In this document: positions 16,476-25,811 of the stretch, piece by piece
Numbering within the stretch: position 1 is the stretch's first letter
Layout of the letters: each line of letters starts with the position of its first letter
Source: Patescibacteria group bacterium
GTDB lineage: Bacteria > Patescibacteriota > Patescibacteriia > Magasanikbacterales > UBA922
Direction of reading: 5' to 3'
Assembly (NCBI GenBank): GCA_018823045.1
Contig: JAHJIX010000009.1
Location: forward strand, 1 to 45,840
DNA: 45,840 bases
Notes under the pieces: model-generated
The model's database searches: none
Told to the model about the DNA's origin: nothing
What the model saw: the letters and a program-made list of their open reading frames with translations, nothing else
Translations under genes and position numbers: made by a program

Positions 16476-17948
16476 TTATAAATTAACCGAAAAATATCTA
16501 TCTTCTCTTAAATCGGTATGAATGGTATATGCATTATCATACCATTCTTTTTCTTCTTCGGCGGGAAGAGCTCCTTGTATAGTTGTACCAAATTCATGCA
16601 AAAGCGTCAAACCATGCGCTTCTGTCCCCAGTTGTTTTTGTACGGTTAATTGATATGTTCCTGATTGAATTTGTTGCACAATATCAGGATCAAGAAGATA
16701 GCGGAAAATAAGATGTTCTTCTTTCCCAGGTTCTATAACCGTAAATATACCAAACCAACGTTTTCCTTGTTCAAAACCTTGGTCTACTTGTGCTGGATCA
16801 ATACGAATATGATTTCCTTGGGGATCTACAATCTCAACTTCTTGCAATACTGAACCTGCAGGCACATATATTCGCGCATAGGTACGATAACGAGTGGTAC
16901 GCCAATCAAAAGTCCCTGTATGCGTATAGGTCATACTTGCTTGCCCAATAAACTGCTCTTCTTGTTTACTAATATGATAGGTCACATGTCTTTCCATGGC
17001 ATGATCAGTTTTTAGTGCGGCTAAATTTGCATCAGCCCATAGCAAATAATCTCCATCTGTTTTTTCCATAGAACCATCCCAACCTTGCTCTTGTGCCATA
17101 GTAGCAATAGCTTCTTCTACTCCATAAATCATGATTTGTTTTTCTTTCAACAAATCCATAAATAATGCCATATACTCTTCACTATCAAACAAGGCATTAT
17201 ACCCGACTCGTTTAATAATTTCATCAAAAAATGGACGCATGATTTGTTTTCTATCGCTAAAATGAATTCCTCTATCTTGAAAATCGTACTCCACTTCTTT
17301 TTCGAGTAATTCAATAACATTACTCGCATTAAAGGTTAGCCCCTGTACTTCAATTGGTCCTGTTTTTTCAAGAATTGCTTCAAGCACATGCGTGGTTACT
17401 CCAATAACTCCATCAATTTCTTTTGCAGCAACTCCTCCTTCTGCTTCATAAAACTCAAGAGAACGTTTTGTACTTTGTATAAAATCAGGTGACCAGTTGC
17501 TATCTCTAAAATACCATCGGTCAACATATAATTCTTTTGTAAGAATTGTAGGTGGCGTCACCTTCCAATTTGCAGGAGCACGTCCATCAATTCCTTCTGT
17601 TCCTTCCATCATCAAAATATGTGGTACACCTTTTTCTACTTCAAGTGTTGCATATGAACCAATAAATCCCCCACCTGGACGCATTTCTGTATTATTTAAA
17701 AAGAGAAGTAAATAGGTTTTCTTTTCTTCAAACCCAAGTAAACTTGGCAATTGATCAACAATATCTTCATGCTCTTCTCCAATGACTTGTTTTAATTGTT
17801 TTTGAATAATTGGATTTGAAACGATATTTTCACGTAAATATTTATACGTCAAAAAACCACCAATGCCCATAAGTACTATTGCTAAAAAAACAATATATGG
17901 CCAGCGTCTTTTTTTATCTCTTTTTCTTTGAAACATATGATAATGCAT
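16476..17948 (-). CDS. DUF4012 membrane-anchored protein
   Basis: 490 residues. A basic start (MFQRKRDKKRRW) is followed by one membrane helix (about 18-40) and a large outside domain. LLLFLNNTEMRPGGGFIGSY (about 80-99), the DSNWSPDF element and the GVIGVTTHVLEAILEKTGPIEV region are the core signature of DUF4012, which is related to the LytR-CpsA-Psr-like region in several Gram-positive and CPR proteins. Its role is not established, though a cell-surface function fits the neighbouring mreB and glycosyltransferase genes. A second ATG (MFQRK) a few codons in could be the start. Confidence 0.85.
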   Translation of the reverse strand: MHYHMFQRKRDKKRRWPYIVFLAIVLMGIGGFLTYKYLRENIVSNPIIQKQLKQVIGEEHEDIVDQLPSLLGFEEKKTYLLLFLNNTEMRPGGGFIGSYATLEVEKGVPHILMMEGTEGIDGRAPANWKVTPPTILTKELYVDRWYFRDSNWSPDFIQSTKRSLEFYEAEGGVAAKEIDGVIGVTTHVLEAILEKTGPIEVQGLTFNASNVIELLEKEVEYDFQDRGIHFSDRKQIMRPFFDEIIKRVGYNALFDSEEYMALFMDLLKEKQIMIYGVEEAIATMAQEQGWDGSMEKTDGDYLLWADANLAALKTDHAMERHVTYHISKQEEQFIGQASMTYTHTGTFDWRTTRYRTYARIYVPAGSVLQEVEIVDPQGNHIRIDPAQVDQGFEQGKRWFGIFTVIEPGKEEHLIFRYLLDPDIVQQIQSGTYQLTVQKQLGTEAHGLTLLHEFGTTIQGALPAEEEKEWYDNAYTIHTDLREDRYFSVNL

Positions 17949-17962
17949 TATTGATTATATAT

Positions 17963-18078
17963 CCCTCCCCTATAAGGGGAGGTTAGGTGGGGTCTTTCGG
18001 AGGAGATAAAGAATAATTATATTCTCACCATCTGAATTGCAAAGACGGACCCCCTCTAACTCCCCCTCATAGGGGGAG
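17963..18078. repeat. Palindromic repeat element A, copy 1
   Basis: A roughly 116-bp element with long imperfect inverted arms (CCTATAAGGGGAGGTTAGG ... CTCTAACTCCCCCTCATAGG). Each arm also contains its own small hairpin. Copy 2 is at 33501-33614. The arms and the inner AATTGCAAAGA are conserved while the centre differs. The size and layout suggest a MITE/REP-like mobile palindrome without coding capacity. Confidence 0.85.
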
Positions 18079-18089
18079 AACCTTTTTAT

Positions 18090-19613
18090 TTATTTTTTTC
18101 TTTTTTTCTGTGACACATTAAACCCTAAATACTTTCCAAACATTAAATGAGTTACTGCATCAATCGCAGGCACTGCACTCACTAAAATCATAGTTAATGG
18201 GAGCAATGCCCATTGAAGTAACATAAAAATATAGCGATGTTTTGGGTGAGATTTTGGCCGCTGTGGCAACAATGGGAAACTCAGCAGTGCTGACAAGACC
18301 ATACCCATTAATGCCATTTTCATCAAAAAACCAAGCAAATATGGCGTGTTAAAAAACAAAGCACTCTGTCTTACTGATTGTGGCGCCATCCACATTGGGA
18401 GTTGCCCCAAAATAGTAATTAAAATAGCAACACAACCCCAAGACCATTTTCCTTCCCATTCAAGAAACACCCATTTTACTTTTTTCCATAACGGAATCAA
18501 CTTTCCTTTTTTTCTAAATTCTGTAATCAAATACGGCACATGCTCAACCCCCCATGCCCAACGACGCTGTTGTTTATATAAATTTTTAATACTCGCCCAC
18601 CAATTATCATCTCGCACTGTATCCATAGATACTGGTAAATACAATGGAGTCACACGATAGTCCCCGTTATAGTGAATCAAACATTGATAAAAAATACGAG
18701 AATCTTCACTCACAATACGTTTTTCATGAAAACCAACATCAACGATCGCTTGCCAACTCATAGAGTGAGAAGAAAAAGTCACTAATCCATCTTGGCGCGC
18801 CAAACTCATAAAGGTCCAAAAGGTGGTACCAAATGACATAATACGAAGTGGCGCTGGTGAATCCCAAATATTATTATTATAAAGAGCAATAGGCTGAAAT
18901 GATGTGCGTGTCGGTGTCGGGTGCGTACAATACAAATACGTTAAATAGGCAAAATATTGCACATGACAAATCGTATCAATATCAAAAATCGTTGTAATAA
19001 CTTTTGTATAATCCCAACCTTGTTTATCAATATATTCTTTCATCTGTGACTCAGCATAATGCAAGTTTGATCCTTTTCCTGCAATTTCTCCTGTTAAATC
19101 TTTTGGATGAAGTGTGCCTACAATATCAAAAAAATGCTCCCCAAATTTTACTTTTGCTTTTTCAAGCACATCATAATATTGTTCTTTTGCCCGTTCCTCT
19201 CCTGCAATCACAATAATAAATCGATCTTTTTGATATACTGCATCAACAATACTTTGAATACCTGTTTCTACTACTTCCCATTCTTCTTTATATAAAGTCA
19301 AAAAAATAACATGCCGTTTTTCTTCCCAATCAGTAAGTTCATGACGCATTAAATCCTTCCAATCAATTTTTCTCACCTTATGAAAGCGCATCCAAGAAAC
19401 GGTCAAATAAAATGAAAAATTAATAACACGTAATACCCAATAAATATCAAATAAAATAACCACATAAATCATCCAAAGTGGTTGTGTAACTGATAACACA
19501 AGAGCAGTAATTAAGGTGACCCAAATACTTAAACCAGGGAGTATCTCAAGTAGTCTATATTTTTGGAATGTTGTAAGCATATTTTTTTGTGTAACATGTA
19601 ACTTAATAGTCAT
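18090..19613 (-). CDS. Membrane glycosyltransferase family 2 (cellulose-synthase-like)
   Basis: 507 residues from the chosen ATG (MTIKLHVTQK). Two N-terminal membrane helices precede a GT-A catalytic domain with IFDIDT (DxD-type), VSEDSRIFYQ (ED base) and QQRRWAWG (Q-x-x-R-W), the processive GT2 set. Three or more C-terminal helices follow. It probably polymerises or transfers a surface sugar at the membrane. The track start at 19709 adds 32 residues encoded by repeat element B, so it is rejected. A later ATG at 19580 is also possible. Repeat A lies just downstream. Confidence 0.85.
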   Translation of the reverse strand: MTIKLHVTQKNMLTTFQKYRLLEILPGLSIWVTLITALVLSVTQPLWMIYVVILFDIYWVLRVINFSFYLTVSWMRFHKVRKIDWKDLMRHELTDWEEKRHVIFLTLYKEEWEVVETGIQSIVDAVYQKDRFIIVIAGEERAKEQYYDVLEKAKVKFGEHFFDIVGTLHPKDLTGEIAGKGSNLHYAESQMKEYIDKQGWDYTKVITTIFDIDTICHVQYFAYLTYLYCTHPTPTRTSFQPIALYNNNIWDSPAPLRIMSFGTTFWTFMSLARQDGLVTFSSHSMSWQAIVDVGFHEKRIVSEDSRIFYQCLIHYNGDYRVTPLYLPVSMDTVRDDNWWASIKNLYKQQRRWAWGVEHVPYLITEFRKKGKLIPLWKKVKWVFLEWEGKWSWGCVAILITILGQLPMWMAPQSVRQSALFFNTPYLLGFLMKMALMGMVLSALLSFPLLPQRPKSHPKHRYIFMLLQWALLPLTMILVSAVPAIDAVTHLMFGKYLGFNVSQKKRKK

Positions 19614-19660
19614 TCTGTGAGTGAAGCTCAGCGGAGTCGAAGAATCTCCTGTCAGTACGA
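19614..19660. repeat. Short palindrome-type repeat fragment next to element B
   Basis: The stretch CTGTGAGTGAAGCTCAGCGG...GTCGAAGAATCTC resembles the dispersed motif seen again, in inverted order, at 29881-29948 (GAGATTCTCCC...CTGTCGAA). It abuts element B and the start of the GT2 gene. Confidence 0.5.
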
Positions 19661-19754
19661 TGCTGGCTCCATAGTCCCGATAGGGCTGTGGAGCCCTCGT
19701 GCTCAGCATATAAGCTCCACAGCTTCCGTTTCACTCCAGACTATGGAGCTAGCA
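19661..19754. repeat. Palindromic repeat element B, copy 1
   Basis: The element has outer arms TGCTGGCTCCATAGT and ACTATGGAGCTAGCA and inner arms GGGCTGTGGAGC and GCTCCACAG. Copy 2 at 36809-36904 has the same arrangement. It supplies the spurious N-terminal extension of the GT2 ORF. Confidence 0.85.
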
Positions 19755-19757
19755 ATT

Positions 19758-20447
19758 CTATTTCTTTTTATTATACACTAGCAGAACAAATTCTCCCTTC
19801 GCTGGAGTTTTTATATTCAATATTTCATCAATAGTACCACGAGCAATTTGCTCAAATTTTTTAGTTAGTTCTCGACAAACACAAACAAGCGATCCTTTTG
19901 GAAGCACTTCTTGTAATTGCAATAACGCTTTGTCTATACGATGACAAGACTCATAAAATGCCACAGTATATTGTGCTTCTGCAACTTCTTTAAAAAATTT
20001 ATTTCGTTTATTTTTATGTGGAGGAAATCCTAAGAACAAAAACTTATCTGTAGGGAATCCCGAAATACTCAAGGCAGCAACTATCGCTGATGCACCTGGA
20101 ATTGGACTAACAATAATATCCGTTTGTTGGTTTACTGCAGAAATAAGCATATTACCTGGATCTGAAATTCCAGGAGTTCCTGCATCAGTCACCAAAGCCA
20201 AATGCATACCTTCTTGCAACAATGCAATAATCTCTCCTACTTTTGTTTCTGTTGAATGTTGATGATAACTCATGGTTTTTGTCTCAATCTCGTAGGCATC
20301 AAGTAATCGTTTAGTCACACGAGTATCTTCGCACAAAATTAAATCAACACTTCGAAGGGTATCGAGTGCTCTTATGGTAATGTCAGCTAAATTGCCAATG
20401 GGAGTCGCAACTATATGTAATTGCCCTTTTATATCATTTTCAGCCAT
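19758..20447 (-). CDS. rsmI: 16S rRNA (cytidine(1402)-2'-O)-methyltransferase
   Basis: 229 residues from MAENDIKGQLHIVATPIGNLADIT. RsmI methylates the ribose of C1402 in the decoding centre, using SAM. Family motifs are ATPIGNLADIT, LCEDTRVTKRLLDAY, ALVTDAGTPGISDPG, SPIPGASAIVAALSISG and FYESCHRI. The start at 20447 has the Shine-Dalgarno-like AAGGGACA upstream, and the promoter maps inside the longer track ORF (20489), so the shorter form is right. The C-terminal helical extension of some RsmI proteins is missing. Confidence 0.94.
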   Translation of the reverse strand: MAENDIKGQLHIVATPIGNLADITIRALDTLRSVDLILCEDTRVTKRLLDAYEIETKTMSYHQHSTETKVGEIIALLQEGMHLALVTDAGTPGISDPGNMLISAVNQQTDIIVSPIPGASAIVAALSISGFPTDKFLFLGFPPHKNKRNKFFKEVAEAQYTVAFYESCHRIDKALLQLQEVLPKGSLVCVCRELTKKFEQIARGTIDEILNIKTPAKGEFVLLVYNKKK

Positions 20448-20479
20448 ATTGTCCCTTTTTTTATGAAAATATTGTTTAG

Positions 20480-20508
20480 AGTATAGCAAAAAATGGGAAT
20501 AATTGCAA
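20480..20508 (-). promoter_or_regulatory. Promoter of rsmI
   Basis: Minus strand TTGCAA (20508-20503), 17 bases, TATACT (20485-20480). The predicted start of transcription is near 20473, about 26 bases before the ATG at 20447. It is divergent from the promoter of the 20588 gene. Confidence 0.75.
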
Positions 20509-20522
20509 TTAAAATCATCCCA

Positions 20523-20552
20523 TTGATTTCATCGCTAAATATATGCTATACT
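20523..20552 (+). promoter_or_regulatory. Promoter of the lysozyme-like/S11 peptidase gene
   Basis: TTGATT (20523-20528), an 18-base spacer and TATACT (20547-20552), giving a leader of about 30 bases before the ATG at 20588. Confidence 0.6.
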
Positions 20553-20587
20553 TCCTCTATATTATAGTATAATGAACCATTTTCTCT

Positions 20588-22855
20588 ATGAACAATAAAA
20601 CGATTATTATAAGCTTTTTGTGTTTAATTGCCACAATACTCGGACCACAAACCCTTCACGCAGTCTCTGCAGATGATTTTAATCCAAATTACATCATTTC
20701 CGATGCTGAGATGCAAGACAAAAACACTATGGATCGGAGCGATATTTCTGTATTTCTTGAAGAAAAAAACAGTTATCTCTCAACATTTAAAACAAGCGAT
20801 TGGGAAGGCCAACATAGGACAGCTGCAGATATTATTTATCGCGCAAGTCAAGAACACAATATTAACCCAAAATACTTGCTCGTGAAACTCCAAAAAGAGC
20901 AAAGCCTCATTACTGACAAGACACCCACCGATAATCAATTAAACGGTGCTACTGGTTACGGGATTACTGATGGTTGTGGTTGGAGTTGTGATATGTATCT
21001 CAACAACAAAGGATTTGGGAAACAAGTTGACAAGGCGGCTGGAGTTATCCGTTGGTATTATGATCATAAAGGAGAAGAATCTTGGATCAAACAAGCCAAT
21101 AACACCTATACAATCGATGGGCAGCGTATCACACCACAGTCAGATGCCACAGCCTTTTTATATACCTACACACCACATATTCAAGGAAACCAAAACTTTT
21201 GGCTCCTCTGGCAAAATTGGTTTGCCAATCAAGCCTACCCAGACGGAACACTTCTTCAAGCCCTTGGCGAAGATACCGTCTACATTATTGAAGATGGGAA
21301 AAAACGTGCCTTTACCACAAAAGTAGCACTAAATACTCGGGTAGATGCTCGTCGTATTATTACCGTTCCAACAACAGAAATTAACCGTTATGACACAGGA
21401 CATGCTATTTCTCTTGCAAATTATTCTATTTTAAAACAAGGAAGCAAACATTATTTGCTTGATTTTGATACCATTCGACCATTTGCAGATGCACAAACAG
21501 TACGACAATTAGGCTATCACCCTGATGAAATTATTGAAGTATCAACAGCTGATATTGCACACTTTACACTCGGAAAAACAATTACAGCAGAGACCGATGC
21601 CCCACTCGGACGTCTTGTACGTCCTGAAGATGGTGTCTTATATTATATGAAAGATGATACTATTGCACCAATTGTTGATGATAGCATGGCTGAAATTAAT
21701 TTTCCTTATTTAGATATCGAAGAGACAAGCTTTGCAGAGCTTGGAAGCAAAACACTCATTGATCCAGTTCTCTTTACCGATGGAACACTTATTTTAGTCA
21801 AAGGATACAATTCTGTCTATGTTATTGAGCATGGGAAAAAACGACATATTGCCTCAGAAGAAGTGTTTAATGGTCTTGGATACAAATGGGACCAAATTAT
21901 TAGAATTTCTTCTATGGCAGGTTCAATTCACCAAACAGGATCACCGCTTTATTTAGACCGAACTATTAGTAAAGAACCACTTATTGCGCAACAACCAAAA
22001 GGAGACGAAGAATCTGAAAACATAACGACACCACAAAAAACAATATCATCCATGCAAAAAACAGATACAACAAAGACGGTATATACTGGTCCAACATTTG
22101 AAACAGATATAGACGCTTACACTATTTATGACGTAAAAACAGATACTATCCTTGCAAGTAAAAATGCAGACGTTGTTCGTCCACTTGCATCACTGACAAA
22201 AGTCATGACAACTTATGAAACAATCATGCAAGGACTTCGTGTGAATACAGCAGGGACATATGAAGCCGCTGATCATAAAGCCATGTACCATTACTTCCGT
22301 ATTACTGAAGGTGAAAAAATCATGTACAGAGATCTTCTTGATGCTGCGTTAGTTTCTTCTCTCAACACACCAGTACGCATGCTTGTGGATGCTGTTGAAG
22401 AAGATGAAGACGTCTTTATTGCTTCACTTAATACACAAGCAAAAGAATGGGGATTAAACAATACTCATTTTACCAGTGTCACAGGTGAAAGAGAAACAAC
22501 TGTTGGTACTGCAAACGATTATGCCTATATCTTTAAAAAAGCAATGTTTCAAAAAACACTTAAATCATATTTAAGTAAAACATACTACGCATATGATGAA
22601 GCTCTTGACATTGATGGAAAAAAACATCATTATGACTATCATTCAAACGAATTACTTGAACGAACAGATCTTCCATATAAGATTGAAGGAAGTAAAACGG
22701 GATATCTCCCAGAATCTGGGGCAAACTTAGCTATGATGATTACCCGCCCAAGCGATGGAAAACAATTTATTGTAATCACCCTCGGAAATCCTGAAATTAC
22801 TAAACGGTTTGAAGAACCAGATGCATTGGTACGCTGGGCGATCAAAACATTCTAA
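20588..22855 (+). CDS. Secreted fusion: lysozyme-like domain + propeller-like repeats + S11 D,D-carboxypeptidase
   Basis: 755 residues. A signal peptide (about 1-25, ending LHAVSA) is followed by a goose-lysozyme/lytic-transglycosylase-like domain (about 75-205: AADIIYRASQEHNINPKYLLVKLQKEQSL). Three or four short repeats come next, such as VYIIEDGKKRAF and VYVIEHGKKRHIASEEVFNGLGY (about 215-460). A Thr/Lys-rich linker leads to an S11 penicillin-binding domain with SLTK (Ser535, Lys538), SLN (about 591) and SKTGYLPESG (about 702-711). It probably cuts glycan strands and trims D-Ala from stem peptides in the wall. It has its own promoter and divergent neighbour rsmI. Confidence 0.85.
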   Translation: MNNKTIIISFLCLIATILGPQTLHAVSADDFNPNYIISDAEMQDKNTMDRSDISVFLEEKNSYLSTFKTSDWEGQHRTAADIIYRASQEHNINPKYLLVKLQKEQSLITDKTPTDNQLNGATGYGITDGCGWSCDMYLNNKGFGKQVDKAAGVIRWYYDHKGEESWIKQANNTYTIDGQRITPQSDATAFLYTYTPHIQGNQNFWLLWQNWFANQAYPDGTLLQALGEDTVYIIEDGKKRAFTTKVALNTRVDARRIITVPTTEINRYDTGHAISLANYSILKQGSKHYLLDFDTIRPFADAQTVRQLGYHPDEIIEVSTADIAHFTLGKTITAETDAPLGRLVRPEDGVLYYMKDDTIAPIVDDSMAEINFPYLDIEETSFAELGSKTLIDPVLFTDGTLILVKGYNSVYVIEHGKKRHIASEEVFNGLGYKWDQIIRISSMAGSIHQTGSPLYLDRTISKEPLIAQQPKGDEESENITTPQKTISSMQKTDTTKTVYTGPTFETDIDAYTIYDVKTDTILASKNADVVRPLASLTKVMTTYETIMQGLRVNTAGTYEAADHKAMYHYFRITEGEKIMYRDLLDAALVSSLNTPVRMLVDAVEEDEDVFIASLNTQAKEWGLNNTHFTSVTGERETTVGTANDYAYIFKKAMFQKTLKSYLSKTYYAYDEALDIDGKKHHYDYHSNELLERTDLPYKIEGSKTGYLPESGANLAMMITRPSDGKQFIVITLGNPEITKRFEEPDALVRWAIKTF

Positions 22856-22873
22856 TTACTTTAATTTTTTGCT

Positions 22874-23668
22874 ATGCCACTCGTGTTTGCCGGAATTACG
22901 CCACACACTCCCCTGCTTATTCCTTCCATTGGAAAAGAAAAAGCACAACAAGATCTTGAAAAAACAATCAATGGCTTAGCCCAATTAGAAGAAGAACTCT
23001 ACGTGAGCAAGGCTGAAATTATTTTTATTATTTCTCCCCATCAAAAACAATTGTCCAACACTTTTGTTATTAATGGTGCAAAAGAATATCATGCAAGTTA
23101 TGAACAATTTGGTGATCTATCAACTAAACACGAATGGCCTGGAGCTCCACTGATGGTCGAAGCACTTATTCGTCATCTCAAAAATAGCGCGACTCCAGCA
23201 ATCATAAATGCAGATAGAACACTTGACCATGGCGCGAGCGTTCCACTATCTTTTTTAACAACACATACGCCAGACATTCCCATTATTCCAATGGGGTTTT
23301 CTCATCTTTCTCCAAAAATGCATATTCAATTTGGCCAAGCACTTCAAGCATTTATTCAAGAAAGACCTGAGCGCATTGCTGTTATTGCTTCTGGTGATTT
23401 ATCTCATTGTTTAACCAAACAATCTCCCGCTCCATTTGATAAAGAAGGAGCATTATTTGATAAACGACTCATGCAATTACTTGATACCAAAAATACGATG
23501 GGAGTAGCCACTATGAATACGGAAATGCTCAAAGCAGCACAAGAATGTGGGTATCGCTCTATTTTAATTTTACTCGGTGTTTTGTCTGAAATGCATTATA
23601 CTTGCACACGCTATTCATATGAATACCCATTTGGTGTTGGTTATTTAGTTGCTAATTGTGCCCTCTAA
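22874..23668 (+). CDS. LigB/Memo-superfamily protein (class III extradiol dioxygenase-like)
   Basis: 264 residues. GITPHTPLLIPSIGKEKA at the start, IISPHQKQ, DHGASVPLSFL and ASGDLSHCLT carry the four conserved His positions of the LigB/Memo fold, as in 'AmmeMemoRadiSam system protein B'. Related proteins are non-haem iron dioxygenases or Memo-type redox proteins; the substrate is unknown, and no aromatic-degradation genes are nearby. It starts 18 bases after the peptidase gene and ends just before priA, so the three may form an operon. Confidence 0.8.
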   Translation: MPLVFAGITPHTPLLIPSIGKEKAQQDLEKTINGLAQLEEELYVSKAEIIFIISPHQKQLSNTFVINGAKEYHASYEQFGDLSTKHEWPGAPLMVEALIRHLKNSATPAIINADRTLDHGASVPLSFLTTHTPDIPIIPMGFSHLSPKMHIQFGQALQAFIQERPERIAVIASGDLSHCLTKQSPAPFDKEGALFDKRLMQLLDTKNTMGVATMNTEMLKAAQECGYRSILILLGVLSEMHYTCTRYSYEYPFGVGYLVANCAL

Positions 23669-23702
23669 TCCTTTCTTAAATTGCGTAACGATTGAACTGA
23701 CT

Positions 23703-25547
23703 ATGCTGGTTGATATCATCCCAATTAAACGATTTCCAAAACACGTCAAAACATACACGTACCAAGTTCCTAAAGAACTGACAAAACGTATTGCAGTCGG
23801 ACAGTTAGTAAGCATTCCACTGCGATCATCACAAATTTATGGTATTGTGCTTGCTTGTTATACACCAAAACAATTACTTACCCATCCGGTAAAATCACTC
23901 CTCGATATTATACAAGATGAAGCACTTGTTTCTTTTGAATATCTTCAACTATGGGAAACTTATGCAGCGTGGTATGGTATTTCTCTTGCAAGCATGACAA
24001 AAAAAGCACTTCTTCCTTTGCAAAAAAGAAAATTAAGCAAACTAACATTACACCCATTCCCAAAAAATTCTACAAAAAACAGCCATACAGAAACACAATC
24101 AATATACCCAACAAAAGACATGCGCCAAACAAGTATTGCAGAACATACGGCAAAAAAAGGACAAACACTTTTACTCGTGCCAGGTGTGGCTTCTCTTGAA
24201 CAGGTCTTTGATGCACTTGACTCAGATATACAACAACACGCAGTTATTTTTCATGCGGGGCTTTCGATAAAAGAACAGTTTAGTCGCTGGATAGATATTC
24301 GCAATGGTATATATACACTTATTATCGGAACACGTGGTAGCATATTACTTCCTTTTTTTGATTTACAATCAATTATTATTGATGAGGCCCACAGTATTGA
24401 TCATAAACACTGGGATCAAAATCCTCGCTTTGATGCACGAGATATTGCTAAACACTTGGCAAAAATAAAAAATATTCCCCTTACATTTATTACGCACAGC
24501 CCGAGTGTAGACATGCTTGCACATCAAGAAAATACAGAAATTCCTGCAATAAAAGAACTCCCAACGATTATTGATATGCGCAGTGCCTATGCAAAAGGTC
24601 ACTATAGCCCATTTGCCCCATCAGTTGAACAAAGTCTGCTTGATGACCAAACACAAAACGTTTTTTTCTTTTTAAATAGGCGTGGATACGCAGCATCTCT
24701 GCGCTGCCAAGATTGTGGTTTTGTGCACACTTGCCCTGAATGTGATCTTCCACTCACCTATCACCAAAGTAGCAATGCACTTCATTGCCACTATTGTCAT
24801 ATTAAGAAAACAATTGAAGCTACTTGCCCATCATGCCAATCACACATGGTAAAATTACGTGGTGGTATAGGAACAGAACTTGTTGAAGAGGCACTCAAAA
24901 AACTTCTTCCAGAAAGAAATATTTATCGCATAGATAGTGCTGAAATTCCTGAGATAGACCACACAAAGCCACACATTATTATTGGAACAAAACGTGCCAT
25001 GGCTCACCTAGATTGGGATACACTTGATCGCATTGTCTTTTTAGATATTGACCGACAATTAGCACTTCCAGAATATCGTGCACAAGAAGAAATCTGGCAT
25101 CTTATTCATGAAGTTGCATTTAAAAAAACAGAACACTGTGAATATATTATTCAAACCAGACAAGCTGATCATGTATTATTTACCGCACTAGGAAATCCTA
25201 TTGAATTCTACAAAAAAGAATTAGCTGCAAGAAAAACACTGGGTTACCCACCATACAGCTACCTCATTCGCTACATGTATCGTCATGCAAAAGAAGATAC
25301 CGCCAAAGCGTCTGCAACAAAACTTTTAGCTCATATACAACAACAAACCAATCAGGCCAATATACAAATAAAAATACAAGGTCCTTTTGCCTTGCATCCA
25401 CAGTATTATCGTCAACAATATTGGTACGCACTCTTAGTGCACATTCAAACAGCTGATTGGGAGCGCTACGCCACAAGCATTCACCCCGGCATTCCAAATG
25501 ATTGTACTATTGACCCAGCACCATATAGCATTTTATCACCATCGTAA
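23703..25547 (+). CDS. priA: PriA-like primosomal protein N', ATPase motifs degenerate
   Basis: 614 residues from MLVDIIPIKRFPKHVKTYTYQVP, the usual PriA start; the track's 23649 start is a TTG that overlaps the LigB gene. The 3'-DNA-binding domain, DEAH box (IIIDEAHSIDHKHWDQ), RFDARDIAKHL, eight-Cys zinc region (CQDCGFVHTCPEC ... CHYCHIKK ... CPSC) and GGIGTELVEEALKKLLP are recognisable. However, the Walker A GSGKT is absent (the region reads TSIAEHTAKKGQTLLLVPG) and motif VI QVAGRAGR is replaced by HEVAFKKTEHC. PriA reloads DnaB at stalled forks. This form could bind DNA and partners but probably cannot hydrolyse ATP. Confidence 0.88.
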   Translation: MLVDIIPIKRFPKHVKTYTYQVPKELTKRIAVGQLVSIPLRSSQIYGIVLACYTPKQLLTHPVKSLLDIIQDEALVSFEYLQLWETYAAWYGISLASMTKKALLPLQKRKLSKLTLHPFPKNSTKNSHTETQSIYPTKDMRQTSIAEHTAKKGQTLLLVPGVASLEQVFDALDSDIQQHAVIFHAGLSIKEQFSRWIDIRNGIYTLIIGTRGSILLPFFDLQSIIIDEAHSIDHKHWDQNPRFDARDIAKHLAKIKNIPLTFITHSPSVDMLAHQENTEIPAIKELPTIIDMRSAYAKGHYSPFAPSVEQSLLDDQTQNVFFFLNRRGYAASLRCQDCGFVHTCPECDLPLTYHQSSNALHCHYCHIKKTIEATCPSCQSHMVKLRGGIGTELVEEALKKLLPERNIYRIDSAEIPEIDHTKPHIIIGTKRAMAHLDWDTLDRIVFLDIDRQLALPEYRAQEEIWHLIHEVAFKKTEHCEYIIQTRQADHVLFTALGNPIEFYKKELAARKTLGYPPYSYLIRYMYRHAKEDTAKASATKLLAHIQQQTNQANIQIKIQGPFALHPQYYRQQYWYALLVHIQTADWERYATSIHPGIPNDCTIDPAPYSILSPS

Positions 25548-25757
25548 TTTTTGTTGCTCCTGAGAATAAAATTCTTTTTCATTTTTTTCTAATTCTAAAA
25601 ATTGCTGTTCTTCTGGAGAATAAATATACTGAATAAATGTTTTATGATCAAGTGCTAAATCAGAAAATATAATAATATACAAACCCACACCAATCATAAG
25701 TATAGTAATAATGATTCCAACAATGGTTACCGACTGTCCTGGCCATGCCTCATCCAT
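25536..25757 (-). CDS. Small single-pass membrane protein
   Basis: 73 residues with one strong helix, VTIVGIIITILMIGVGLYIIIF (about 10-31), and a charged Glu/Gln/Lys tail. No family is recognised. Its end overlaps the end of priA by 12 bases in convergent orientation. It lies downstream, on the same strand, of the 41-residue membrane protein gene, but a terminator separates them. The hydrophobic organisation supports a real gene; no good Shine-Dalgarno was identified. Confidence 0.5.
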   Translation of the reverse strand: MDEAWPGQSVTIVGIIITILMIGVGLYIIIFSDLALDHKTFIQYIYSPEEQQFLELEKNEKEFYSQEQQKLRW

Positions 25758-25811
25758 AGATACAAATTTATTAATAACATGCTTTTTATAAGTATACCAT
25801 ATTTTTTCTGT

